From Paracoccus gahaiensis (GTDB taxonomy: Bacteria; Pseudomonadota; Alphaproteobacteria; Rhodobacterales; Rhodobacteraceae): a DNA stretch of 64,000 nt. Shown here piece by piece: positions 1 to 9,311 of the stretch. Under the pieces are notes generated by a model. It worked only from the letters and a program-made list of their open reading frames with translations. It was not told the DNA's origin and did not search any database. Position 1 is the first letter of the stretch. Each line of letters begins with the position of its first letter. The position numbers and the translations under genes are program-made. The DNA is taken from positions 62,001 to 126,000 of the forward strand of contig NZ_SUNI01000009.1 in the NCBI RefSeq assembly GCF_005048225.1. Direction: 5' to 3'.

Positions 1-630
1 CTCCAGATCGCAGCGGCGGATGCATTGCACCAGGTTGCCGATCACGTCGCCATCCACGGTCAGCACATGCATGTCGCAGAACAGCTTGTTGCCCAGATGG
101 TCGCGCGGATCGGCCAGGTTGCTGCGGTTGTCGACGGCAAAGTTCACCGGCTGCGCGTGCAGGACCTCGCGCCCGCGCCCGAAATCGGGCGGATCGCAGG
201 CGGCCAGCGCCTGCGCGACGTCCTGATCGCCGACCTTGCCCGAAGCCAAGGTGATCTCTCCGGCCAGCCCGTAGGAGGAGGGGCGCCCGCCCGACAGGCA
301 GGCGATGACGTGATCGACGCGCACCCCCGCGACCTTCTGCGCGGCGGCGACGACGGTGCGGATGGCGCGCTCGGTCTCGGCCATGGTCTCGATCTCGCCG
401 CGCCGCATGCCGCGCGAGCGGGTCGAGGCGGCGCCGATGACGCGGAAGTTCACCTGCCCCGCCATCGGGCCCACGCCATCGGTTTCCCGGAAGGTGCCGG
501 TCCCGTCAAAGCGCAGCACGAGGCAGGCGATCTTCGAGGTGCCGATGTCCAGGATGCCGATGACGCCCCGCTGCAGGGCGGCCCCGCGCATGTTCCGCAT
601 CGCGCGTTGGGTCTGATACAGATCTGCCAT
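1..630 (-). CDS. ftsA: Cell division protein FtsA, N-terminal part (cut by window edge)
   Basis: Actin-like ATPase that anchors FtsZ filaments to the cytoplasmic membrane and recruits later divisome proteins. The visible 210 codons begin MADLYQTQRAMRNMRG and hold the phosphate-1 loop of the actin fold (GILDIGTSKIACLV, near residue 25), then the region that includes the FtsA-specific 1C domain. The C-terminus and membrane-targeting helix lie outside the window. The ATG at 630 sits 19 bases after the ftsQ stop, the usual ftsQ-ftsA order, and ftsZ is expected just beyond base 1. Identification is by sequence pattern and gene order; both agree. Confidence 0.93.
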   Translation of the reverse strand, partial: MADLYQTQRAMRNMRGAALQRGVIGILDIGTSKIACLVLRFDGTGTFRETDGVGPMAGQVNFRVIGAASTRSRGMRRGEIETMAETERAIRTVVAAAQKVAGVRVDHVIACLSGGRPSSYGLAGEITLASGKVGDQDVAQALAACDPPDFGRGREVLHAQPVNFAVDNRSNLADPRDHLGNKLFCDMHVLTVDGDVIGNLVQCIRRCDLE

Positions 631-649
631 TCGCCGTTCCCTCATCTGA

Positions 650-1594
650 TCAGCCTTCGGTCTCTTCGGGCAGTACCGTGCCATCCGGCGCCAGCAGCGG
701 CAGGCCGCGTGCGGTGCGCACCGTGTTGCGCGCATCGATGCCAAGGCGCAGCACCGGGCGCTGCGGATCGCGCAGATCGACGGTGACGATGTCACGGCCC
801 AGCATGTCCTCGGCCCGGTCCAGCGCGATGGCGGCCTCCAGCGCGATCACCGCGCCGGTCTCGGGCAGCAGGATGCGCTGGCCGTGATCCAGCACCAGAT
901 CCCACCGCCGCTCGCCGCGCCGCACCAGCCCGCGCACGCGGGGCAGGATCGGCCCCGCCGCGTCGAACAGTGCCAGCGCCTCGACGGTGGCCAGATCGGC
1001 GCCCTCGCCCGAGATCATCGGCAGTTCCGGACGCACCTCGCGCGAGGTGACGCTAGCGACCCGGTGGCCGCCCGCATCCAGCATGTCGATGCCGCGCGCA
1101 TGGCGCCACAGGATCGCGGGATCGCGCTCCTTGACCACTGCCGACAGGACGCCGCCGGGCTTGACGCGCAGGTCGATCGTCTCGATCGCGTCCAGCTGCA
1201 TCACCTGAAGCCGCAGCGCCGCCAGGTCGATGTCGAAGCTGGAGGCCGGCAGGTCCACCGGCAGCATGGCCCGCAGCGCGCGGTCCACGACCGGCGAGGC
1301 GCCCTCGATCGTCATTACCCGGACCTGGAATTCGTCGCGGCTCTGCACCTTGGTCACGACCGAGGTGACGTTGTCGGTCAGCATCGCACGGCGATCCTCG
1401 TCGGCCAGCCACAGCCCGCCCACCAGCGCGAGCAGGAAGGCGGGCACGCCCACCCGCAGCACCCGGCGGTAGAGGGGCTTCAGCCACATCCGTTCCAGCC
1501 GGTATTTCAGGCGCGAGGGAGCGGGATCGCGCTTCTGGCGGGGGCCGGGCGGGGTCACCTGCTTGCCGGGGCGGTGGTCGATCACGATCGGCAC
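650..1594 (-). CDS. ftsQ: Cell division protein FtsQ
   Basis: Bitopic divisome protein linking early and late division proteins in the periplasm. I chose the GTG at 1594 (MPIVIDHRPGKQV, 314 aa); it overlaps the ddlB stop by 13 bases. A longer reading to 1744 would run far into ddlB. A basic cytoplasmic segment (residues 1-40) is followed by one membrane helix (about 44-62, GVPAFLLALVGGLWLA), a POTRA-like region rich in 'SSFDIDLAALRLQVM'-type sequence, and a beta-rich C-terminal domain. An alternative start is the Met of MWLKPLYRR about 35 residues later, which would leave almost no cytoplasmic tail. Confidence 0.85.
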   Translation of the reverse strand: MPIVIDHRPGKQVTPPGPRQKRDPAPSRLKYRLERMWLKPLYRRVLRVGVPAFLLALVGGLWLADEDRRAMLTDNVTSVVTKVQSRDEFQVRVMTIEGASPVVDRALRAMLPVDLPASSFDIDLAALRLQVMQLDAIETIDLRVKPGGVLSAVVKERDPAILWRHARGIDMLDAGGHRVASVTSREVRPELPMISGEGADLATVEALALFDAAGPILPRVRGLVRRGERRWDLVLDHGQRILLPETGAVIALEAAIALDRAEDMLGRDIVTVDLRDPQRPVLRLGIDARNTVRTARGLPLLAPDGTVLPEETEG

Positions 1595-2517
1595 AGCGCG
1601 TCCTCCACCATCCAGGACATCAGCGCGGGGAAATCGATCCCGGCATGGGCGGCCTGTTCGGGGGCGAGGCTGGTGGGGGTCATGCCGGGCTGGGTGTTCA
1701 CCTCCAGGATGATCAGCCCCGCCAGCCCGCGGTCCTCGTCCCACCGGAAATCGGTGCGCGTCAGGCCGGTGCAGCCAAGCGCCCGATGCGCGCGAAGCGC
1801 CATGTCCAGACAGGCGTCGCGGATCTCGGACGGAATCTCGGCGGGGATCACGTGGCGCGAGCCGCCGACCGTGTATTTGGCGGCGTAGTCGTACCAGCCC
1901 GTCGTCTGGATCTCGGTCACGTCCAGCGCGCGGTCGCCCATGACCGTGGTGGTCAGCTCGCGCCCCGGGGCATAGGTTTCCACCATCACCCGCGCGGGCA
2001 TGTCGGGGGCCAGATCGGGGGGCTGGTTGGCGCCGTCCTGGACGATGTAGACGCCGACCGACGAGCCCTCGTCATTGGGCTTGACCACATAGGGGGGCGG
2101 GATCACGTGGCGGCGGCGGACCTCGTCCGCATCGGCGATCACGCTTTCCACCACCGGCAACCCGGCGCTGCGGAAGGCCTGCTTGGCGCGGGTCTTGTCC
2201 ATCGCCAGGGCCGAGGCCAGCACGCCGGAATGGGTATAGGGCAGGTCCAGCCAGTGCAGCAGGCCCTGCACGCAGCCATCCTCGCCCAAGCGGCCATGCA
2301 GCGCGTTGAAGACGACATCGGGGGACGCGTCCGAGAGACGGCGGACGATCTCGTCCCCGCGCTCGGCGCCGAGAACGATTTCCGTCACCTGATATCCCGC
2401 CACCCTCAGCGCATCCGCGCATTCGCGCCCCGAGGACATCGACACCTCGCGCTCGGCCGAGGGTCCGCCCATCAGAACGGCGACAGAGTGGGCTGTCCTG
2501 CTCGACCTGCCCGCCAC
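1582..2517 (-). CDS. ddlB: D-alanine--D-alanine ligase
   Basis: ATP-grasp enzyme joining two D-Ala molecules for the UDP-MurNAc-pentapeptide precursor; cytoplasmic. The 311 residues match the usual Ddl length. Visible motifs are the N-terminal VLMGGPSAEREVSMSSG, the ATP-grasp lysine loop KPNDEGSSVGVY near residue 145, and the metal/substrate motif ILEVNTQPGMTPTS near residue 270. It lies between murB and ftsQ as in other Rhodobacterales, and its stop overlaps the ftsQ GTG. The 173-base gap to murB (2518-2690) is the widest break between murC and ftsA apart from the one before murB and may hold a separate promoter. Confidence 0.93.
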   Translation of the reverse strand: MAGRSSRTAHSVAVLMGGPSAEREVSMSSGRECADALRVAGYQVTEIVLGAERGDEIVRRLSDASPDVVFNALHGRLGEDGCVQGLLHWLDLPYTHSGVLASALAMDKTRAKQAFRSAGLPVVESVIADADEVRRRHVIPPPYVVKPNDEGSSVGVYIVQDGANQPPDLAPDMPARVMVETYAPGRELTTTVMGDRALDVTEIQTTGWYDYAAKYTVGGSRHVIPAEIPSEIRDACLDMALRAHRALGCTGLTRTDFRWDEDRGLAGLIILEVNTQPGMTPTSLAPEQAAHAGIDFPALMSWMVEDALCRS

Positions 2518-2690
2518 GTTTTCGCCTTTCGCGCCCGGTTGATCCGGGCTTCATCTGCTGCGCGCCCCCTTGGACGGGGGCGTCATCTGCGACAAATGAT
2601 ACAGGCAAACCCATGACCGCAAAAGCGCAATTTGGGCGTGTGGGCAAATTCTTGGGCGGGTTGCCGCCGTCTTGCGCAAGGCGGGCGGCG
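2518..2690 (-). promoter_or_regulatory. Structured leader between murB and ddlB
   Basis: This gap contains no coding frame I can support. Two GC-rich hairpins lie just upstream of ddlB: a 6-bp stem at 2533-2549 (arms GCCCGG/CCGGGC, 5-base loop) and a 7-bp stem at 2563-2582 (arms CGCCCCC/GGGGGCG, 6-base loop). Neither is followed by a T run on the minus strand, so they look more like leader structures than terminators. A separate promoter for ddlB-ftsQ-ftsA could sit upstream of them, but I see no convincing hexamers. Low confidence in function. Confidence 0.3.
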
Positions 2691-3626
2691 TCAGCCCTCG
2701 TCGGGGGCCGGATCGCCGATGCGGATGACCTCCCATTCCAGGTCGTGGCCGCTCTCCTCCAGCACGCGGCGGCGGACCAGCTCGCCCAGGGCCTCCAGCT
2801 CGGTGGCGGTGGCGCCGCCGGTGTTCAGCAGGAAATTCGGATGCTTTTCAGACATTTGCGCCCCGCCCCAGCTGTGGCCGCGCAGGCCCGCCCGGTCGAT
2901 CAGCGACCAGGCCTTCAGCTCGTGCGTGTCGTCCTGCTGCCCGGTCGAGCTGAAGCCCGCCGGGTTGCGGAAGGTCGACCCGGCGCTGCGTTCCCGGGTG
3001 GGCTGGCTGGCGTCGCGGCGGGCCAGCTGGTCGGCCATGCGGGCGTGCAGGGCGTCGGGGTCGCCGGGGGCGGCGCGCAGCCTTGCGCGGGTCAGCACCC
3101 AATCCGCGGGCAGGCTGGTCTGGCGATAGGCGAAGGCCAGATCCCCGGGCGTCAGGACGGTGATGCGGCCGTCACGGGTGACGGCCTCGGCGTCGATCAG
3201 GTGGTCGGCCAGATAGCTGCCATAGCAGCCCGCATTCATGCGCACGGCGCCGCCGATGCTGCCGGGAATCGTGCGCAGGAAGGTCAGGTCCAACCCCGAT
3301 TCGGCGGCGCGGCGGGCCACCTGCGCATCCAGCGCCGCCGCCCCGACGGTGACGGTTTCTCCATCGATTTCAATGCTGTTGAAGGCCCGGCCAAGGCGGA
3401 TCACCACGCCCCGGATGCCGCCATCGCGCACGATCAGGTTGCTGCCCACGCCCATCGGAAAGACCGGCACGCCCGGGTCCAGCGCAGCCAGGAAATCGGC
3501 CAAATCGGCGGTGTCGGCGGGCTGGAACAGCCAGTCGGCGGGGCCGCCGACCCTTAGCCAGGTGAGGGTGTCCAAGGGACGGTCGGGGGTCAGGCTGCCG
3601 CGCGGGCGGGGAAGATCGCTGCTCAT
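2691..3626 (-). CDS. murB: UDP-N-acetylmuramate dehydrogenase
   Basis: FAD enzyme that reduces UDP-GlcNAc-enolpyruvate to UDP-MurNAc with NADPH, the second committed step of peptidoglycan synthesis. The 311 residues show the FAD-binding PCMH segment ([16 protein letters not shown]), the [14 protein letters not shown] substrate loop, the catalytic-serine segment [12 protein letters not shown] near residue 220, and the C-terminal [14 protein letters not shown] with the active-site region typical of type II MurB. The start at 3626 is the first in-frame ATG and follows 238 bases without a clear gene. Confidence 0.94.
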   Translation of the reverse strand: MSSDLPRPRGSLTPDRPLDTLTWLRVGGPADWLFQPADTADLADFLAALDPGVPVFPMGVGSNLIVRDGGIRGVVIRLGRAFNSIEIDGETVTVGAAALDAQVARRAAESGLDLTFLRTIPGSIGGAVRMNAGCYGSYLADHLIDAEAVTRDGRITVLTPGDLAFAYRQTSLPADWVLTRARLRAAPGDPDALHARMADQLARRDASQPTRERSAGSTFRNPAGFSSTGQQDDTHELKAWSLIDRAGLRGHSWGGAQMSEKHPNFLLNTGGATATELEALGELVRRRVLEESGHDLEWEVIRIGDPAPDEG

Positions 3627-3864
3627 GAGGCCGGGTGGTAGCCAGCCGGGCCGCGCCCGTCAACCAAGGGCGCGCAACAGCAGCGCGCGGTGGGGGCGGT
3701 GCCGGTGCGATGGGCAGGGCGCCAAGGGGCCAGCGATTGCTGGAAAAAGGGCCTCACCGGGCGTGAACCGGGGCGGCACAGCCCGGGCACAGGGCGTACA
3801 CAGGTTGCGGGCGGTGGGTTAACGGATGGGCAGGATCCGGCGCATCGGTCGGGGCGGCTGCCGG

Positions 3865-4212
3865 TCAGATCAGCAGCGTCGCGGTGGCCAGCCCGGCTGC
3901 CGTCAGCAGGGCCAGCGCGCTGAGCATTCCGGTCGGACGGCGCCAAGCGATGTGGCGGCGGCGCAGGGCGGCGAGGCCAAGGCCCGCGAGGGTGCCCAGA
4001 AGGGCCGGGATGACGGTGAACATCTGCGCGGTGATCGCGGCCAAGTCGTGAAAGCCCCCCTGCCCCCGCGCCGCCAGATAGAGTTGCAGCGCGATCGCGG
4101 CCAGCAGGACCGACAGGATCGCCAAGGGCCAATGCATCTGCAGACGCGCGCAGCCCCAGGCGATCAGGCCGGCGCCGGCAAGGCAGGACCCGGCAATGAT
4201 CCAGGGAATCAC
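3865..4212 (-). CDS. Small membrane protein of the murC-murB interval, unknown function
   Basis: This is a 115-residue hydrophobic protein beginning [20 protein letters not shown]. Four likely membrane helices can be seen (about residues 2-18, 23-42, 58-78, 92-113). A short basic loop (LRRRHIAWRRP) precedes the last one. The GTG start at 4212 overlaps the stop of the DUF2484 gene (GTGA, 4209-4212), which implies translational coupling. I do not recognise a characterised family. Its place inside a peptidoglycan operon suggests an envelope role, but that is inference only. The next gene downstream is murB after a 238-base gap. Confidence 0.6.
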   Translation of the reverse strand: MIPWIIAGSCLAGAGLIAWGCARLQMHWPLAILSVLLAAIALQLYLAARGQGGFHDLAAITAQMFTVIPALLGTLAGLGLAALRRRHIAWRRPTGMLSALALLTAAGLATATLLI

Positions 4213-4549
4213 GAGTGCCCCTCGGGCCCGCCCGCAAAGGGCGGCGTGCCCGCGCCTTGACCCGGGCCCACCGGCGGTGCGCGGCGGCGGCGGCGCGCGG
4301 TGGGTCGGCCCAGCAGGATCAACAAGCCCATGCCCAGCCCCGCCACGCCGATGCCCGGCCCCCAGAGCAGCGTCAGCCAGCCCAGGGCGGGAACCCCGGC
4401 CAGGATCAGCGCCCGCGTCGCGCGCAGCTGCCAGCGCGCGGGCAGCTGCGCCACCAGGCAGGCCAGCACCAGCCACAGCACCACCAGCGCCAAGGCCAGC
4501 CCGGCATAACGCGGCTGCGTCGCCAGAAAGGTCAGGTCAGGCGGTCGGG

Positions 4550-4553
<4 letters not shown>
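4209..4553 (-). CDS. DUF2484 family membrane protein
   Basis: A 114-residue protein with three hydrophobic segments (about residues 17-38, 46-63, 65-82) and a basic, proline-rich tail after [16 protein letters not shown]2484 proteins are short membrane proteins that in Rhodobacterales sit between murC and murB, exactly the position here; I assign the family from position, size and topology. The GTG start at 4553 overlaps the murC stop (GTGA) and the stop overlaps the next GTG, so murC and the two small membrane genes form a coupled trio. No function is established. Confidence 0.65.
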
Positions 4554-5967
<1,414 letters not shown>

Positions 5968-5971
<4 letters not shown>

Positions 5972-7068
5972 CGTGAAATCTCCTCGACGAGGTCATAGAG
6001 GCGCTGCGCCGCGTCGGGGCGCGCCAGGGTCAGGGCCGCCTGCGCCATGGCCGTGGCCTGCGCGGGGTCGGTCAGGATCGCGCGGATGTCGCGCGTGAGG
6101 CTTTCGGCGTCAAGGACGGATTCGGGATGGACATGGGCCGCCCCCGCCTCGGCCAGGGCCTGCGCATTGGCGGTCTGGTGATCGCCGGTGGCGGCGGCGA
6201 AGGGGATCAGGATCGCGGGGCGGCCGATCACGGTGATGTCGGCCAGAGACGAGGCGCCCGAGCGGCTGACGACCAGATGGGCCTGGGCCAGGCGGTCGGG
6301 CACGTCGGTGAAGAAGGGCTGCACCTCGGCGGTGATGCCGGCCTGGGCATAGGCCGCGGTGACGCGGTCGGCATCCTCGGCCCGGGCCTGATGGCTGACG
6401 CGCAGGCGGGGGCGCAGGTCGTCGGGCAGGGCCGCGACAGCGGCGGGCACGATGTCCGAGAGCACCCGCGCGCCCTGGCTGCCGCCGATGACCAGCAGGT
6501 TCAGCGGCCCGTCCGGGGTCGGCGCGGCATAGGGGGCGGCGGCGCGGTCCAGGACCGAATTGCGGACCGGATTGCCGACATGGGTGCCGGTGATGCCCGG
6601 CGGCAGGTCGGTGGGCCAGGTGCCGCAGGCGATGCGGTGGACGCGGGGCGCAAAGAGGCGGTTCACCCGCCCCATCACGCCGTTCTGTTCGTGGATCAGG
6701 CGCGGCAGCCCCATCAGCCGCGCTGCCGAGAGGGCCGGGATGGTGGGATAGCCGCCGAAGCCGATCACCACCGAGGGGCGGTCGCGGCGGAAGGCGGCGC
6801 GGGCGGCCAGGACCCCGGCGGCGATGCGGAAGGGGGCGGCCAGCTTGCCCGCCAGCCCGCCCCGCGCGGTGGTGGCGGAACTGACCACCTGCCGGGCCAC
6901 GGCCTCGGGGAAGCCGCCCGCATAGCGCGCGCCCCGGTCGTCGGTGGACAGCTTGACGCGCCAGCCGCGGTCCAGCAGCAGCTCGGCCAGGGCCTGGGCG
7001 GGGAACATGTGGCCGCCGGTGCCTCCGGCGGCGATCAGCGCCAGCGGCGCGCGCGCAGGGACCGACAT
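5968..7068 (-). CDS. murG: UDP-GlcNAc:undecaprenyl-PP-MurNAc-pentapeptide GlcNAc transferase
   Basis: GT28 glycosyltransferase that converts lipid I to lipid II on the inner face of the membrane. I place the start at the ATG at 7068 ([19 protein letters not shown], 366 aa) because it overlaps the last base of the ftsW stop and brings the N-terminal G-loop [17 protein letters not shown] to the expected position. A longer frame reaching 7440 would run through ftsW. Other motifs are [12 protein letters not shown], the GGSQGARVL loop near residue 190 and the donor-site [11 protein letters not shown] near residue 263. Confidence 0.94.
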
Positions 7069-8231
7069 CAGCGGCCCCGGCGCAGGATTTCGGCGAACTC
7101 GCCCCGCGGCCGCGTGCGGGTCAGCGCCAGGAGCATCCCCACCGCGATGCCCGAGGCGATGACCGACGAGCCGCCATAGCTGACGAAGGGCAGCGTCATG
7201 CCCTTGGCCGGCAGCAGCCGCACCGCCACGCCCATGTTGATCAGCGCCTGCACGCCGAACGCGCAGGCCAGGCCCGTGCCCGCGATCCGCGCGAAGGGGT
7301 CGCGCTCGCGCACCAGCCGCAGAAGCGAGCGCATCACGATGGTCAGGTAGAGAAGGATGATCGTCAGCACCATGACGAAGCCGTATTCCTCGGCCGCGAC
7401 GGCGATGATGAAGTCGGTATGCGCATCGGGCAGCGACCATTTCACCTGCCCCTCGCCCACGCCCACGCCGAAGAAGCGGCCCTCCTGGATGGCGTTGGTG
7501 GCGAAGTAGATCTGGGTGTTGGCGTCGATCTCGGACGACAGGAAGCTGTTGATGCGGCGGGCGAAGTGTTCCGAGGCGTTATAGGCGAAGAGGCCGCCCA
7601 GACCCGCCAAGCCCGCCACGCCCACCATCAGGATCACCGGCGATCCGGCGACGAAATACATCACCAGCCAGGAGAACAGCACCAGCGAGGCCTGCCCGAA
7701 ATCGGGCTGCAGCGCCAAGAGCACCACGATGACCATCGCCGCGATGAAGGAATAGAGCTTGCCCGGCGGCCCGCCCACCTCTTGCGACGAGGCCATGAAC
7801 CACGCGCAGAGCGCCACGAAGCCGGGCTTGAGGAACTCGGAGGGTTGCAGCGAGACGAAGCCCAGGGACAGCCAGCGCGTCGCCCCCTTGCCGAAATCGG
7901 TCCCGACCACCGGCAGCGCCAGCAGCAGAAGGAACGAGATCGCGAATCCCAGCACCCCGATGCGGCGGATCTGGCGCGGCGGCAGCATCGAGATGATCAG
8001 CATCACCAGAAGGCCCAGGCCCCCGAACACCGCCTGACGCTGGACATAGTAGAATCGCGGCAGGTTGTTCTTTTCCGCCAGCGGAACCGAGGCGGCCAGC
8101 CCCAGCAGAAGCCCGATGGCGAACAGCCCCAGCACGCAGGCCAGGGCCCATTTGTCCAGGGTCCGCCACCAGCGGGGAAGAATCGGGTCGCCTGCGCGCA
8201 CGGGCGCGGCACCGAACACCATCTCGGTCAT
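7068..8231 (-). CDS. ftsW: Peptidoglycan glycosyltransferase FtsW (SEDS family)
   Basis: Polytopic SEDS polymerase that makes septal glycan strands from lipid II. The 387 residues contain about ten membrane helices and the SEDS signatures: [20 protein letters not shown] near residue 110, the large periplasmic-loop segment [20 protein letters not shown] near residue 255, and the C-terminal [17 protein letters not shown]. The start [14 protein letters not shown] agrees with related proteins. No murD or mraY follows upstream: the next gene is ccdA, 159 bases away, so the upstream half of the division/cell-wall cluster is not contiguous here. Confidence 0.95.
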   Translation of the reverse strand: MTEMVFGAAPVRAGDPILPRWWRTLDKWALACVLGLFAIGLLLGLAASVPLAEKNNLPRFYYVQRQAVFGGLGLLVMLIISMLPPRQIRRIGVLGFAISFLLLLALPVVGTDFGKGATRWLSLGFVSLQPSEFLKPGFVALCAWFMASSQEVGGPPGKLYSFIAAMVIVVLLALQPDFGQASLVLFSWLVMYFVAGSPVILMVGVAGLAGLGGLFAYNASEHFARRINSFLSSEIDANTQIYFATNAIQEGRFFGVGVGEGQVKWSLPDAHTDFIIAVAAEEYGFVMVLTIILLYLTIVMRSLLRLVRERDPFARIAGTGLACAFGVQALINMGVAVRLLPAKGMTLPFVSYGGSSVIASGIAVGMLLALTRTRPRGEFAEILRRGR

Positions 8232-8390
8232 GGGAATACCGCCGTCACTGCCTCTGATCCTGTCCGGTTTTCCCGGATCTGTGGCCAGAATAGCGCGATT
8301 GCGGCCTTGGCGCTATGCCTAATCCCGGTGCAGAGGGGGCATCGTCATTTTGTGAGACCGGCCTTGTCAGAACGGCCGGCGCGCCCCGCC

Positions 8391-9134
8391 TCAGCCCAGG
8401 GCGGCGAGCGCCGGGAAGGTCTCCAGCAGCCAGAAGCTGAAGGCCGAGAAGGCGCCGGTGATCAGCATGACGCCGACGATGACCAGAAGCGCGCCCATCG
8501 CCCGCTCGATCGTCCTCAGCCAGGGCTTGATGCGGTTCATGAAGCCGATGGCGCGGGTGATGAAGATCGCGGCCAGCAGGAAGGGGATCCCCAGGCCCAG
8601 GGCATAGATCGCCAGAAGCGCGGTGCCCCGCGACAGCTCGCCCCCGGTGGCGGCCAGCGACAGGATCATGCCCAGCTGCGGGCCGATGCAGGGCGTCCAG
8701 CCGAAGGCGAAGGCCAGGCCCAGCACATAGGCGCCGAAGGCCCCGCCGCCCTGCTGCCCGGCCTCCAGCCGCGCCTCGTGATCGAGGAAGGGGATGCGGA
8801 TGACATGCAGGAAATGCAGGCCCATGATGATGACCATGCCCCCCGCGACCCGCGCCAGCACGTCCTGATATTGCAGGAAGGCCCGCCCGAAGGCCGAGGC
8901 GGCGACCCCCATGACCAGGAACACCGTCGAGAGGCCCATGACGAAGAACAAGGCCGGCAGGACCGCGCTGCGCTCGCCGGTCTTCAGCCCGTTCACGCCC
9001 ACTCCGGTCATGTAGGCCAGATAGGGCGGCACGATCGGCAGCACGCAGGGCGACAGAAACGACAGAAGCCCCGCCAGCAGCGCCACGAAGGCGGCGGGCA
9101 GAAAGGCGGCGGTGGCAAGCTCGATTCCCAACAT
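8391..9134 (-). CDS. ccdA: Cytochrome c biogenesis protein CcdA
   Basis: DsbD-like membrane protein that passes electrons from cytoplasmic thioredoxin to periplasmic apocytochrome c and CcmG. I start at the ATG at 9134 (MLGIELATAAFLPAAF, 247 aa), giving the standard length and six helices. A start further upstream adds a non-hydrophobic arginine- and proline-rich piece. The two redox cysteines lie in FLSPCVLPIVPPYL near residue 31 and FGWTPCIGPQLGM near residue 145. It probably works with the ccmABCDG genes at 23385-26126, although it is not linked to them. Confidence 0.9.
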   Translation of the reverse strand: MLGIELATAAFLPAAFVALLAGLLSFLSPCVLPIVPPYLAYMTGVGVNGLKTGERSAVLPALFFVMGLSTVFLVMGVAASAFGRAFLQYQDVLARVAGGMVIIMGLHFLHVIRIPFLDHEARLEAGQQGGGAFGAYVLGLAFAFGWTPCIGPQLGMILSLAATGGELSRGTALLAIYALGLGIPFLLAAIFITRAIGFMNRIKPWLRTIERAMGALLVIVGVMLITGAFSAFSFWLLETFPALAALG

Positions 9135-9239
9135 GGGGGGCACCTTATCCGCTGGCGCCGCAAAGGACAGGGGCCAAACCGTCACGCCTTCGTGGGAAGG
9201 AAGGCGCGCGCGCGGGCCGGGCGGCGCCATCGCGGCGAT

Positions 9240-9269
9240 GAAAAAGGGCGCGGTGTTGCCACCGCGCCC
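9240..9269 (-). terminator. Rho-independent terminator of rne
   Basis: On the minus strand a perfect 10-bp stem (GGGCGCGGTG/CACCGCGCCC, 4-base loop) is followed directly by five T's. It starts 42 bases after the rne stop and lies before ccdA, so rne and ccdA are probably separate transcripts. Confidence 0.85.
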
Positions 9270-9311
9270 GTCGTCACCGGGCCGAAGGGGCCCGGGTCAT
9301 CAGGATGGGCC

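Noticed and set aside
8345..8382. Imperfect CCGGCC/GGCCGG hairpin after ccdA as terminator
   Set aside because: Ten-base loop and no T run; not strong enough to call.
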